Assembly (NCBI GenBank): GCA_964552465.1
Contig: CAZKGR010000010.1
Span: 31,935-95,934, forward strand
DNA: 64,000 bases
Origin: BMS3BBIN04 sp964552465
Lineage (GTDB): Bacteria; Electryoneota; Electryoneia; Electryoneales; Electryoneaceae
Reading direction: 5' to 3'
The position numbers and the translations under genes are program-made. This document shows positions 9,817 to 18,289 of this stretch, piece after piece (the first letter of the stretch is position 1; the number at the start of each line of letters is the position of its first letter). The notes beneath the pieces are model-generated. The model was not told the origin of the DNA, did no database searches, and worked only from the letters and a program-made list of their open reading frames with translations.

Positions 9817-10622
9817 GGTTCCACCAATTGCTCACTGGTACAGCCAAAACGTCGCTCACGATGCTGATAATCATAGATCGCCTCGAGTAGCGCACGTTTT
9901 CGAAAGTCAGGCCAGAATGTTGGCGTGATATAGAGTTCAGAATAGGCCAGCTGCCAGATGAGGAAGTTGCTGATGCGATGTTCGCCCGAGGTCCGAATCA
10001 GCAAGTCAGGGTCGGGCAGGCCTTTAGTGTCCAGCATCTGTTCGAACTGTTCTTCTGTGACTTCTTTCGCTCCGCTCGCCAGCAGTTTGTTCACGCCATG
10101 AACGATATCCTGTCGCCCAGAGTAGCTTAGTGCCAAGGTCAGGATCAGACCGTCGTTCTTAGAAAGACGGTCAATCGCTGATCCGAGTTCACGACGTGGG
10201 ACGTCTGGCAAATCATCCAGGCAACCGATTGTGCGAAGGGTAACGTTATTCGAGTCGAGATCGTCGACTTCCTTGCGAATCGTCGAGACCAGCAGCTGCA
10301 TCAGCGCGGACACTTCCATGGTCGGACGTTTCCAGTTTTCACGTGAGAACGTGAAAAAGGTCATCGCTTCCGTACCCAGCTTGACACCAGTCTCAACCAT
10401 TTCACGGACAGATCGGACCCCTTCCCTGTGGCCAAACACTCGTGCCAGAGAACGTTTCTTCGCCCAGCGACCATTGCCGTCCATGATGAACGCAATGTGG
10501 CGCGGCATCTTCTCCGGGTGTGCGAGGAGATCCTGCTGCAGTTGATCATCACCGATGTTAGTCAATGAAGTCAAATCGCTATGTGAATCTGACCTGGGCA
10601 TGTAGTGAACTGCTCTCCGCAT
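9813..10622 (-). CDS. uppS: Isoprenyl (undecaprenyl) diphosphate synthase
   Basis: Cis-prenyltransferase that makes the C55 lipid carrier for peptidoglycan and other glycans. The catalytic Asp48 lies in IAFIMDGNGRWAKKR, and the isopentenyl-diphosphate site RTSGEHRISNFLIWQ is followed by YSELYITPTFWPDF, all diagnostic. The 269-residue length includes about 25 extra N-terminal residues. An ATG at 10601 (MPRSDSH) is an equally plausible start, since neither has a strong ribosome site. It begins the coupled run uppS-FAD protein-tamB-bamA. Confidence 0.95.
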   Translation of the reverse strand: MRRAVHYMPRSDSHSDLTSLTNIGDDQLQQDLLAHPEKMPRHIAFIMDGNGRWAKKRSLARVFGHREGVRSVREMVETGVKLGTEAMTFFTFSRENWKRPTMEVSALMQLLVSTIRKEVDDLDSNNVTLRTIGCLDDLPDVPRRELGSAIDRLSKNDGLILTLALSYSGRQDIVHGVNKLLASGAKEVTEEQFEQMLDTKGLPDPDLLIRTSGEHRISNFLIWQLAYSELYITPTFWPDFRKRALLEAIYDYQHRERRFGCTSEQLVEP

Positions 10623-10651
10623 TACAGATTACGAACTCTCGATCATGAAAC

Positions 10652-10676
10652 GGCGAGACGAACATACTCGCTCGCC
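10652..10676 (-). terminator. Hairpin after the TPR lipoprotein gene
   Basis: GGCGAG(A)CGA pairs with TCGCTCGCC around a 6-base loop, nine pairs with one bulged A, 28 bases after the TPR gene stop. On the minus strand only GTTT follows, so it is a weak intrinsic terminator at best, or a processing hairpin before uppS. Confidence 0.4.
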
Positions 10677-10704
10677 TCGCCTCAATGCAAATGCACCCAA
10701 TTGG

Positions 10705-12240
10705 CTACTGTCTTTCAATCTCTGCTAGCGGCACATTAATCTCAACTTTACCTGGAATTATAACTGAGATGTTTTGTGCCAAGGCATCGCTGGGCAACTC
10801 ATAAGCAACAATCATGTACTTTGTTAAGCCGGGTTGCAGTTCTGTCAGAATGAAGTCCTTATCCTCGTATACCATCGCTAAAATAGTATTAGCACTAGTG
10901 TACGGGCTAAACTTACGGTTTCGTGAATCTTTGATTAAAAAGAAGTCGTCAGCATCAACAGTCTTTGTGCTCGAAGTTTCGTTTCTTACATAAAATTCTA
11001 TGAGCACAAAACTAGCCCCCTCCGTAGCACGCTTACTCACAGATTGATTACCTATTTCGGACGTCATTGTTACGTGATCAACTTGGTAAGCAAAGCTACC
11101 AAGCGTAAATGCATTACCGAGTGAGATATTCAAAGGCGAAGCTGGTCCCTCTTTTCCCCGCTCGAGTATTTCCGCGAGGATGCGAGCCAGGATATCCGCC
11201 TTATCTTCCATGTTCAAGTTCAGATATGCGGCACGGAGCAGCATGTATGGATCAGTAGAATCATGAACGATGACATCTTCGCTGATGACTCCATCCGGGA
11301 ACAACCAGGGCTCCAGCACATCGATCATCGTCTGATACTGCTCACCAGCGAGCAAAGCGCGAGCGGCATTTTGACGAGCTACGTTATCGCTAGGATTGAG
11401 CTCGATTGCCTTAAGATACGCTACAGCTGCAGTGGAGTAATCTTCCATGCCGTGTAGCACCAGCGCTTTGTTGAAAAATAAATCCGGATTGTCTGGATCG
11501 CTTTCGATCGCATCGTCCCACGTCACGATCGCTTCATCTATCCTGTCCAACTGCTCAAGAGACCATGCTTTCTTCTCGATAGCATCATTCTTCATGGTTG
11601 CAGTCTTCTCGTCCATTTCGGCTTTAAATGTGTCGAGGGCGAGCAGATCATTTGCAGCAGCGATTACCTTGTCAAAATCTTCCTGTTGCCAATAAAGGAG
11701 AAGCAGGTTGCGACGCGAGGACACATCCTTTTCATCTTCAACTGCGATTGCCGCCTGCAGGTGTTCTTCTGCGAGGCCGAACTGCTCCGTCTGCAGATAG
11801 GACAGGCCTAAACGCTTATGCGTTTCTGCATCGCCTGGTTTGATCACAAGCGCAGTCAGCAGGATTTCGATGGTCCTATCATAATCACCATCATTGAACG
11901 GCGCGACTGCCGCGTTGTACTTCAGTCGCCAATTTTCGTAACGCGTGTTTGTGATGTCAGCGTCATATTTTGACGTAATTTCCTGCGTCTTGCCAAAGGC
12001 CGCATCCATCTCGACCCACTCATCTAGTTCGGCGTGAACTTTTCCGAGTACGTACCACAGTTCCGGATCGTTCGGGCTGACTTCCGCACCTTCGAGCAAC
12101 ACTTCCTTGGCATTTTCAGGATCGTCCTGTTGCATGTAAATCTTCGCTGAACGGACGGATGTACTTTGGCACCCAATGAGAGTTGCCGCAAACATGATGA
12201 TCAACAGGATGGTCGCAGCGCGACCCCAGTGAATACGCAT
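10705..12240 (-). CDS. TPR-repeat lipoprotein with C-terminal DUF4352-like domain
   Basis: Predicted lipoprotein of 511 residues: signal peptide with lipobox LIGC (Cys24) from the ATG at 12240, which is preceded by GGGGAGAGG; an upstream in-frame ATG at 12303 would spoil the signal. Tetratricopeptide repeats run from about 30 to 330 (for example PGDAETHKRLGLSYLQTEQF and PDNPDLFFNKALVLHGMEDY). The last 130 residues look like a DUF4352/telokin-like immunoglobulin fold with GASFVLIEFYVRNET. TPR lipoproteins usually scaffold envelope complexes; no partner is evident. It has its own promoter and is not coupled to its neighbours. Confidence 0.85.
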   Translation of the reverse strand: MRIHWGRAATILLIIMFAATLIGCQSTSVRSAKIYMQQDDPENAKEVLLEGAEVSPNDPELWYVLGKVHAELDEWVEMDAAFGKTQEITSKYDADITNTRYENWRLKYNAAVAPFNDGDYDRTIEILLTALVIKPGDAETHKRLGLSYLQTEQFGLAEEHLQAAIAVEDEKDVSSRRNLLLLYWQQEDFDKVIAAANDLLALDTFKAEMDEKTATMKNDAIEKKAWSLEQLDRIDEAIVTWDDAIESDPDNPDLFFNKALVLHGMEDYSTAAVAYLKAIELNPSDNVARQNAARALLAGEQYQTMIDVLEPWLFPDGVISEDVIVHDSTDPYMLLRAAYLNLNMEDKADILARILAEILERGKEGPASPLNISLGNAFTLGSFAYQVDHVTMTSEIGNQSVSKRATEGASFVLIEFYVRNETSSTKTVDADDFFLIKDSRNRKFSPYTSANTILAMVYEDKDFILTELQPGLTKYMIVAYELPSDALAQNISVIIPGKVEINVPLAEIERQ

Positions 12241-12309
12241 TGTCCTCTCCCCACGTATGCTGTCACCGACAGCAATAGCTCTTCTGTTATGAAAACCACT
12301 CAATTGTTA

Positions 12310-12339
12310 AATATATCCGGGAACATGAAAACCTGTCAA
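12310..12339 (-). promoter_or_regulatory. Sigma-70-like promoter for the TPR lipoprotein gene
   Basis: On the minus strand a perfect -35 TTGACA (12339-12334), an 18-base spacer and a -10 TATATT (12315-12310) lie about 70 bases before the chosen ATG. The -35 box overlaps the last codons of mtnA. Confidence 0.6.
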
Positions 12340-13346
12340 CCCTTGCTGTAAGGAAACTCGCAGGGTGGATAGAAGACACCATCCTCACGAATAAACGCCG
12401 TAATCAGGTCAACCGGGGTCACATCGAATGCTGGATTGTACGCCTCCACCGCCGGCAAACTGATATGCGTTCCCCTGTAAGTACGAACTTCTTCAGGTTC
12501 TCGTTCCTCAACTGGTATGTTATCACCCGTCGCAATTGACAGGTCAAATGTCGAACTTGGTGCCGCGACATAGAACGGAATCCCGAACCGTTTTGCAAGT
12601 ACCGCGAGCTGGAACGTTCCGATCTTATTTGCGGTATCTCCATTTGCAGCGACACGGTCTGCCCCGAGAATTACCAGATCGACTTTCCCAGCTTGCATCA
12701 GACTACCAACTGCGCTGTCACAGAGCAACGTACCGGACATCTGCAGCTTGTCCAGCTCCCACATGGTCAAGCGTGCGCCCTGCCCCAACGGCCGTGCTTC
12801 GCATGCATAAACATGTGCCAGTTTACCCTTATCCCATGCATTTCTTAGTACGCCAAACGAGGTTCCGATGCCGTAGGTAACCAACACGCCGGTGTTGCAA
12901 TGCGTCAACGCTCGTGCGCCATCAGGAATCAGCTCGAGACCATGTTCAGCAATCTTGTCGCACATGGCAGCGTCTTCATCCGCGATGCGCGTTGTTTCCT
13001 CACTCAAAACGCGTAGAACCTCAGCGTCTTCAGATATACCATCTATTCTGGACAATAAACGATCTACTGCCCACGCGAGATTGACCGCTGTAGGTCGCGC
13101 ATGCTTTATTGCTTCAACTGACTGCCAGAACTCATCCTGAGTGGCAGATGACGCTTTCGCCATCACTACTGCGCAAGCGCCTGTCACTCCGATTGCAGGA
13201 GCTCCACGAATCGCCAGACGTTTGATTGCATCGACGACTACACGCCAATCATCAGTACGTATCCACTTCTCTTCATGCGGAAGCAAGGTTTGCTCGATGA
13301 ACTCGAGGTATTGTCCGTCCCAGACCATCCCGCGCAGGCTAGTCAT
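12336..13346 (-). CDS. mtnA: S-methyl-5-thioribose-1-phosphate isomerase
   Basis: Converts methylthioribose-1-phosphate to methylthioribulose-1-phosphate in the methionine salvage pathway. Both catalytic motifs are present: the cysteine in THCNTG (about residue 153) and the aspartate in GADRVAANGDTANKIGT (about 235). Length 336 is normal, and MTSLRGMVWDGQ matches family N-termini. It starts one base after the PfkB-kinase stop, so the two are probably cotranscribed with argS. The other salvage genes are not in the window; the kinase next door is a PfkB protein, not the usual MtnK. Confidence 0.93.
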   Translation of the reverse strand: MTSLRGMVWDGQYLEFIEQTLLPHEEKWIRTDDWRVVVDAIKRLAIRGAPAIGVTGACAVVMAKASSATQDEFWQSVEAIKHARPTAVNLAWAVDRLLSRIDGISEDAEVLRVLSEETTRIADEDAAMCDKIAEHGLELIPDGARALTHCNTGVLVTYGIGTSFGVLRNAWDKGKLAHVYACEARPLGQGARLTMWELDKLQMSGTLLCDSAVGSLMQAGKVDLVILGADRVAANGDTANKIGTFQLAVLAKRFGIPFYVAAPSSTFDLSIATGDNIPVEEREPEEVRTYRGTHISLPAVEAYNPAFDVTPVDLITAFIREDGVFYPPCEFPYSKG

Positions 13347-13347
13347 C

Positions 13348-14262
13348 TCAGAACCTGGTCATTGTGCGGATTTCTTCGACACGTTTATTAAGATCATCGA
13401 CGGTTACGGTCTTCAACCGGTCCAGCGAATATCCTTCGACACAAGCGGAAGCCACAGCGGTTCCGTAAATGATCGCCTGCCGCCAGGCGTTGTCATCAGC
13501 AAGCTCGTGGCTGGCGAGATAACTGATGAAACCACCTGCGAAGGTGTCGCCTGCGCCGGTCGGATCTTTCACATTTCTGACCGGATAAGCCGGGGCGAAG
13601 AATGGCTTTTCGTCTTTACGAAACAGGATTGCGCCGTGCTGCCCTTTTTTGACGACTACAGCCTGCAAGCCCCTGTCCAGCAGAGCATCTGCCGCATCAA
13701 ACAAATTGTTCTCTTCTGTGATTTGGATTGCTTCTTCGTCGTTCACCAACAATACATCAACGCGGTCAATGACCTTGTTAAGACTATCCGGAGTTCCACT
13801 GATCCAGAAGTTCATTGTGTCGAGAACGACCAGTTCAGGTTTGTTTATCTGGTCGAGCACGCTCATTTGTAGATCTGGGTGGATGTTGCCCAGAAACACG
13901 ATCGGGGTTGAGATAAAATGTCCCGGAATCTTCGGTTCGAAGTTTTCGAAGACGCCTAGTTGCGTAAACAATGTCTCGCGCTTGTTAGGATCCTCGAAGT
14001 AGCGTCCGCCCCAGCGAAATGTCTGGCCTTCTGCTATCTGCAAACCTGCCGTATCAACGTCACGGTCGCGAAGGTATTCGATCTCACCGAGGGGAAAGTC
14101 AGTACCGATCACGGCAACCAGTCGTACTGACGCGTAAAGACTCGCAGCAGTCGAGAAATAAAATGACGATCCACCGAGCGCATCTTCCGCTGAACCATTT
14201 GGAGTATGGATAGTATCCAACGCCGCCGAACCAACAACGAGTACAGGTTTTGCTGAGGACAT
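13348..14262 (-). CDS. PfkB-family carbohydrate/nucleoside kinase
   Basis: 304-residue ribokinase-fold kinase. The C-terminal signature DPTGAGDTFAGGF (about 245-257) carries the catalytic aspartate and the anion hole, and the N-terminal GGSSFYFSTAAS stretch fits the substrate lid region. The specificity cannot be read; placement just before mtnA makes a methylthioribose- or nucleoside-related substrate an attractive guess only. It starts 8 bases after the argS stop and ends one base before mtnA. Confidence 0.87.
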   Translation of the reverse strand: MSSAKPVLVVGSAALDTIHTPNGSAEDALGGSSFYFSTAASLYASVRLVAVIGTDFPLGEIEYLRDRDVDTAGLQIAEGQTFRWGGRYFEDPNKRETLFTQLGVFENFEPKIPGHFISTPIVFLGNIHPDLQMSVLDQINKPELVVLDTMNFWISGTPDSLNKVIDRVDVLLVNDEEAIQITEENNLFDAADALLDRGLQAVVVKKGQHGAILFRKDEKPFFAPAYPVRNVKDPTGAGDTFAGGFISYLASHELADDNAWRQAIIYGTAVASACVEGYSLDRLKTVTVDDLNKRVEEIRTMTRF

Positions 14263-14270
14263 TATTATCC

Positions 14271-15860
14271 TTACATGCGTTCCGGGGCTGAAACGCCGAA
14301 CAGGCGCAACCCTTCCTTGAGTACAATTCCTGTTGCGAGTACGAGTGCACCGCGAGCGTTTGTCACATCTTTCGTTTCACCAATCACGCGACAAGCTACG
14401 TAGAACTTGTGGAATCGGTTGGCTATCTCTTCGAGATACCCAACCAGCCTCTGTGGTTCACGCGCTTCAGCAGCTTTTGCTATAGCCTCTGGGAATTGCT
14501 CCAGATGCTTGATAAGTTCAATCTCTTCAGGAGCTTTGAGCGGGCTCAAGTCGAATGATGAATCGGGTTTCGGCGCCCCATCCTGACGCAGGATTCCACG
14601 AATTCTTGTGTGCGCATATTGTATGTAATACACCGGGTTTTGATCGCTTTGTTCAAGTGCCAGATCAAGGTCGAATTCCAGCGGTGTCGATGTCTTCCGT
14701 TGCAGGAAGAAATAGCGTGCGACATCCACCCCCACTTCGTCGAGCAATTCGCTGAGGGCAATCAGCTTGCCAGCCCGTTTTGACATTTTGACCCGTTCAC
14801 CATCTCGCAGCAGATGTACCTGCTGTACGATAAGAACACTCAGGAAATCTTCGTATCCAAGGGCCTTGAGTGCCGCTTGCATACGGTTGACATAGTCGTG
14901 ATGGTCCGGTCCGAGCAGATCAATTGCGACATCAGACCTGGCCGCTTTGTTCAAGTGATAGGCGATGTCAGGAAGCAGGTACGTAGGACGACCTTCGCTG
15001 GTAACAATCACCCGATCCTCTTCATCACCGAATTCGCTGCCTTTGAACCAGAGGGCGCCGTCTTTTTCATAAACAGCATCCTTCGCCTTCAGTTGCTCCA
15101 GTGCAGTTTGCGGATCTCCGCCACCATGAAGCTCTGATTCACGAAACCAACGGTCAAACTCAACGCGATACTTGCTTAATACTTCCTGTTGAGCTTTAAC
15201 GTTAATGTCAGCCGCTAATCGCCCGATCTCTTCAGGATCATCATCTGTCGAGGGTTTGCGGTTCGCATAGACCTTCTCCGCCAGTTCGAAGACATCATCA
15301 CCGTGATACCCATCTTCCGGGACATTATTGCCCATGGCGCGAGCGGTCACAGATGCGCCAAATCGGCGTATTTGCCTTCCCGCATCGTTTACGTAGAACT
15401 CGGCTGCCGCGTCATAACCAGCTTTGCGGAGAACTCGAACCAGGCTATCGCCAATCGCGGCAGCGCGTGCGCTGACGATGTTCAGTGGTCCGGTTGGATT
15501 TGCGCTAACGAACTCGACAAGGACTCTTTTCTGGCCGCCCGCATCGGATGATCCAAATTCTGCGCCTTGTTCAAGAATATTTGTAACGACATCCTGGTAA
15601 TACGATGGACCAATCCACACGTTCACGAAACCCGGTCCAGCCACTTCAACTTTTTGGAGCCCTAGATCACCTGGATTAATAGCCTCAACCAACTCCTGCG
15701 CTAGTTCGCGTGGATTACGTCCCATGCGTTTCGCTGCAATCATCGCAACATTGGTCGACAGGTCGCCTTGCTCGGCCCGTTTCGGTACTGACCATTGCAC
15801 AGGCACATCAGTGCCCGCAAGTGGCTGCAGGATTTGTGTCAGCCTTTGCTTCAAATCCAT
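14271..15860 (-). CDS. argS: Arginyl-tRNA synthetase with an altered HIGH motif
   Basis: Class I synthetase charging tRNA-Arg. The start MDLKQRLTQ at 15860 lies just after rsfS and gives 529 residues; in-frame ATG codons up to 15998 would run into rsfS. The N-terminal Add-1 tRNA-binding domain covers about 1-90, KMSKRAGKLI stands for the KMSKS loop, and YYIQYAHTRI begins the DALR anticodon domain. The HIGH element is unusual: SANPTGPL is followed by NIVS (127-130) where most ArgRS have HVGH. All other core elements are intact and the gene is not decayed, so it is probably functional. Confidence 0.93.
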   Translation of the reverse strand: MDLKQRLTQILQPLAGTDVPVQWSVPKRAEQGDLSTNVAMIAAKRMGRNPRELAQELVEAINPGDLGLQKVEVAGPGFVNVWIGPSYYQDVVTNILEQGAEFGSSDAGGQKRVLVEFVSANPTGPLNIVSARAAAIGDSLVRVLRKAGYDAAAEFYVNDAGRQIRRFGASVTARAMGNNVPEDGYHGDDVFELAEKVYANRKPSTDDDPEEIGRLAADINVKAQQEVLSKYRVEFDRWFRESELHGGGDPQTALEQLKAKDAVYEKDGALWFKGSEFGDEEDRVIVTSEGRPTYLLPDIAYHLNKAARSDVAIDLLGPDHHDYVNRMQAALKALGYEDFLSVLIVQQVHLLRDGERVKMSKRAGKLIALSELLDEVGVDVARYFFLQRKTSTPLEFDLDLALEQSDQNPVYYIQYAHTRIRGILRQDGAPKPDSSFDLSPLKAPEEIELIKHLEQFPEAIAKAAEAREPQRLVGYLEEIANRFHKFYVACRVIGETKDVTNARGALVLATGIVLKEGLRLFGVSAPERM

Positions 15861-15888
15861 CTTAGTTCGAGCTCCGAGGGTTTCTATC

Positions 15889-16257
15889 TCAGGAAGTGAC
15901 AGGATTGGTGTCCTGAATTCGTTCAGTAGGGGCATCACCCCAGAGTTGTTCCAACCGATAGAAATCTCGCGCATCGCGTTGGAACACATGTAACACAACG
16001 TCGCCGTAGTCGATCAGCACCCAGTTCAGGTGTGTGCGACCTTCGATATTGAGCGGACGAATCGCGTCTTCCTGTTTGCGTAGTGATCGATCCACGTGAT
16101 CGACAATTGCACGAGTGTGTACGTCCACCGATCCCGTGGCGATCACAAAGTAATCGGCAAGAGTGGTGAGTTCTCGCAAGTCGAGGATCAGAATATCCTC
16201 TCCCTGCTTTTCAAGTGCCAGATCCGCAACTCTGCGGGCAAGTTGGTGGGAAGTCAA
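15889..16257 (-). CDS. rsfS: Ribosomal silencing factor RsfS
   Basis: Iojap/RsfS family: binds ribosomal protein L14 on the 50S subunit and blocks subunit joining when nutrients are short. Core motifs DILILDLRELTTLADYF, DYGDVVLHVFQ and FYRLEQLWGDAP are present. No ATG is available. A TTG at 16257 just after the LytR_C stop gives LTSHQLARRV, the normal family N-terminus; a TTG at 16296 would overlap the previous gene by 38 bases. Neither start has a good ribosome site. The order LytR_C protein, then rsfS, then argS suggests cotranscription. Confidence 0.92.
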   Translation of the reverse strand: MTSHQLARRVADLALEKQGEDILILDLRELTTLADYFVIATGSVDVHTRAIVDHVDRSLRKQEDAIRPLNIEGRTHLNWVLIDYGDVVLHVFQRDARDFYRLEQLWGDAPTERIQDTNPVTS

Positions 16258-16258
16258 A

Positions 16259-16795
16259 TTACGGCTGAAGGTTAAGTGATTGATAATCTTTGCCAAGAAT
16301 CAACGTCAAGTCGATATCGACCAGTTGCGGATTCGTCTCAAAGGTAACATGAGTAGAATCGAGACCGAGTGTTGCTGCTAGACGGTGGCCGATCCCGGGG
16401 ATAGCGCTCCGGTCAACCACCCACGTCTCGGTGAAATTGTGATGCGGTGCGTTACGTGTATCACGCACATCATACCCCTGATCACGTAGGATTTGGGCAT
16501 AACTACTCGCCAGCCCTGAGATACCACACCCATTGAGGATTTCCACGCGAGTAGGCCGTGTCGGAATAGCCTCCGGTGGCATTTCGCCATCGTGTTCAGT
16601 CTCTGACATGTCCGCAGTGCCAGAATCCATGAAAGGATCGTCTGCGGAATCATCCATCACTTCTGATGCCTGCTCCATTTCGCCATCATTCAGCATTGGA
16701 GCATCGTCTTCGAATAGCTCGAATCCGACCAGCAGGAGCAGCAAAACGAGTTGGGCCACGACCAGCCAGGTCAGGACACTCACTCGCTTTTCCAT
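16259..16795 (-). CDS. Membrane-anchored LytR_C-domain protein
   Basis: Starting at MEKRVSVLTW (16795), it has one membrane helix (about 8-24), an acidic linker (25-85) and a C-terminal LytR_C domain (RVEILNGCGISGLA to about 175). LytR_C is found attached to LytR-CpsA-Psr wall enzymes in Gram-positives and free-standing in many Gram-negatives, where its role is unknown. A further in-frame ATG at 16840 exists but adds only charged residues before the helix. Located immediately before rsfS, an arrangement known from other phyla. Confidence 0.8.
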   Translation of the reverse strand: MEKRVSVLTWLVVAQLVLLLLLVGFELFEDDAPMLNDGEMEQASEVMDDSADDPFMDSGTADMSETEHDGEMPPEAIPTRPTRVEILNGCGISGLASSYAQILRDQGYDVRDTRNAPHHNFTETWVVDRSAIPGIGHRLAATLGLDSTHVTFETNPQLVDIDLTLILGKDYQSLNLQP

Positions 16796-16902
16796 ATCTA
16801 CCGCTGTTCTTCCAGTCGGCCTCGCCGGTATGCGATTCATCCGCCTCCGGCCCTCCCCGTCATCCCACGAAAACTACCACTTTCACGCAGCCACACTGAT
16901 TG

Positions 16903-17487
16903 TTAACGCCCAGTCGGTCCGTAAAAGCGCGAATTAAAACCAAGGGCTGAGTTATGACCATACTCACCGTATGGATAACCATAGCCAAAGGGATTATGAT
17001 AGTAGTTGTATCCGTACATCCCGGCGGGCAAACGGTCTACGCTGATCTGAATTCGCATGTTATCACGCGGTTTCCAGATCAGGTCCGCCCCACCAAAATA
17101 CTCTGCGCTGTTAAAGAATGAACTCAACGCGCTTTGTCCGGGCTGAGTCATACTGCCGGACTCAGCATATGGATTGTTCGTTATTCCAGTACGCAAACGC
17201 AACAGAACAGGTGAATTGAACTTATAGCTCAAGGTGTTCATGTAATATCCCTGAGAATACCCGTTCCCCATGCCGGACGCATACCCGAAACCCATGGAGT
17301 GACTCATCTGAATACGTGAGAAGTCGATGAACCCAGTGAGGTTGTTCTCCATTGTCGGTTGACGTAACGTTTCAGTCGTGGTCGGACTGGTTGGCACGTT
17401 ACGATACGGTGCTTGAGCGTATGTCAATGCCGCTGTCGCCATAACCATCACGACGGACAACGTAAACATCATGGAGAAGCGTTTCAT
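16903..17487 (-). CDS. Secreted Gly/Tyr/Asn-rich protein of unknown function
   Basis: Not recognised as a named family. The start follows a perfect AGGAGG. A signal peptide (about 1-24, ending at LTYA) precedes 170 residues rich in Gly, Tyr, Asn, Ser and Met with alternating hydrophobic residues (MNTLSYKFNSPVLLRLRTGI, FFGGADLIWKPRDNMRIQIS-like pattern), which suggests a small beta-sheet or barrel-like envelope protein. It stands alone between the GlmU-like gene and the LytR_C gene with about 50-100 bases on each side. Confidence 0.7.
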   Translation of the reverse strand: MKRFSMMFTLSVVMVMATAALTYAQAPYRNVPTSPTTTETLRQPTMENNLTGFIDFSRIQMSHSMGFGYASGMGNGYSQGYYMNTLSYKFNSPVLLRLRTGITNNPYAESGSMTQPGQSALSSFFNSAEYFGGADLIWKPRDNMRIQISVDRLPAGMYGYNYYHNPFGYGYPYGEYGHNSALGFNSRFYGPTGR

Positions 17488-17536
17488 CAGAACCTCCTAT
17501 ATCCAGTCTAGAAAGTACCCAGTCGTCCGTGATGAA

Positions 17537-18289
17537 TCAAGCGGACTCTAGCCGTTCGCGCCAAATCTGTTCCGCTTCTGCGAGGTCGTTCACAGTGTTA
17601 ACACCATGAATTTCATTAAAATCTGCGACCCATGCTGCGACGGGTAAATCTTGCTTAAAAAATGACTCGAACACATCGGTTAAATAGTACTCACCCTGCG
17701 CATTGGTGTTGCTCAACGAATGCAACGCCGGGAACAGGTACTTTGCATCATACAGGTAAATGCCCGAATTGATTTCGCTGATCAGTCTTTCCTCATCCGT
17801 GCAATCCTTGTGTTCACGGATGGCGGTTACCGCACCGTCTTTGTCGCGGAGTACACGTCCGTACCCGGACGGATCAGGCGCTATCGCAGTAATAACTGTT
17901 GCAACAACCTCTTGCTCACGATGATACTCGACAACATTGCGTATCGTTTCCTCAGTCAACAAGGGAACGTCCCCTGAGAGGACGAGAATTTCTCCTTCAT
18001 ATCCCTGGAGCGCAGATTCCGCCATCATCGCGGCGTGACCGGTACCCAGCAGTTGGTCCTGAATCGCATGGCTTACACCAGCTTGTTCGACAACCGGGAT
18101 TACCAGTTCACGCATGTGACCAACAATGACCACGATTTGGTTTGCTCCACTCGATTGTGCCTGACGGATCACGTGGGCCAGCATCGGTTCCTCAGCAATC
18201 GGGTGCAGCACCTTCGGCAGGTCGGATTTCATCCGTTTTCCGGCCCCTGCGGCCAGTATGATGGCCGCCAGATCACGACTCTGAATCAT
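17537..18289 (-). CDS. GlmU-like nucleotidylyltransferase, N-terminal domain only
   Basis: 250 residues matching the uridylyltransferase half of GlmU, which makes UDP-GlcNAc from UTP and GlcNAc-1-phosphate. The nucleotide-binding start LAAGAGKRMKSDLPKVLHPI, GTGHAAMMAE, the metal-binding LSGDVPLL, and EINSGIYLYD are all present. The acetyltransferase beta-helix of full GlmU (about 200 more residues) is absent; the frame stops cleanly after WRERLESA, so this is a single-domain form and not a break. Its ATG overlaps the panC stop (ATGA), an unusual coupling of a sugar-nucleotide enzyme to pantothenate synthesis. A different sugar specificity is possible. Confidence 0.85.
   Translation of the reverse strand: MIQSRDLAAIILAAGAGKRMKSDLPKVLHPIAEEPMLAHVIRQAQSSGANQIVVIVGHMRELVIPVVEQAGVSHAIQDQLLGTGHAAMMAESALQGYEGEILVLSGDVPLLTEETIRNVVEYHREQEVVATVITAIAPDPSGYGRVLRDKDGAVTAIREHKDCTDEERLISEINSGIYLYDAKYLFPALHSLSNTNAQGEYYLTDVFESFFKQDLPVAAWVADFNEIHGVNTVNDLAEAEQIWRERLESA

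Noticed and set aside
13141..13872. 243-codon plus-strand frame antisense to mtnA and the PfkB kinase gene
   Set aside because: It lies fully opposite two well-recognised genes and has no family resemblance; a chance open frame.
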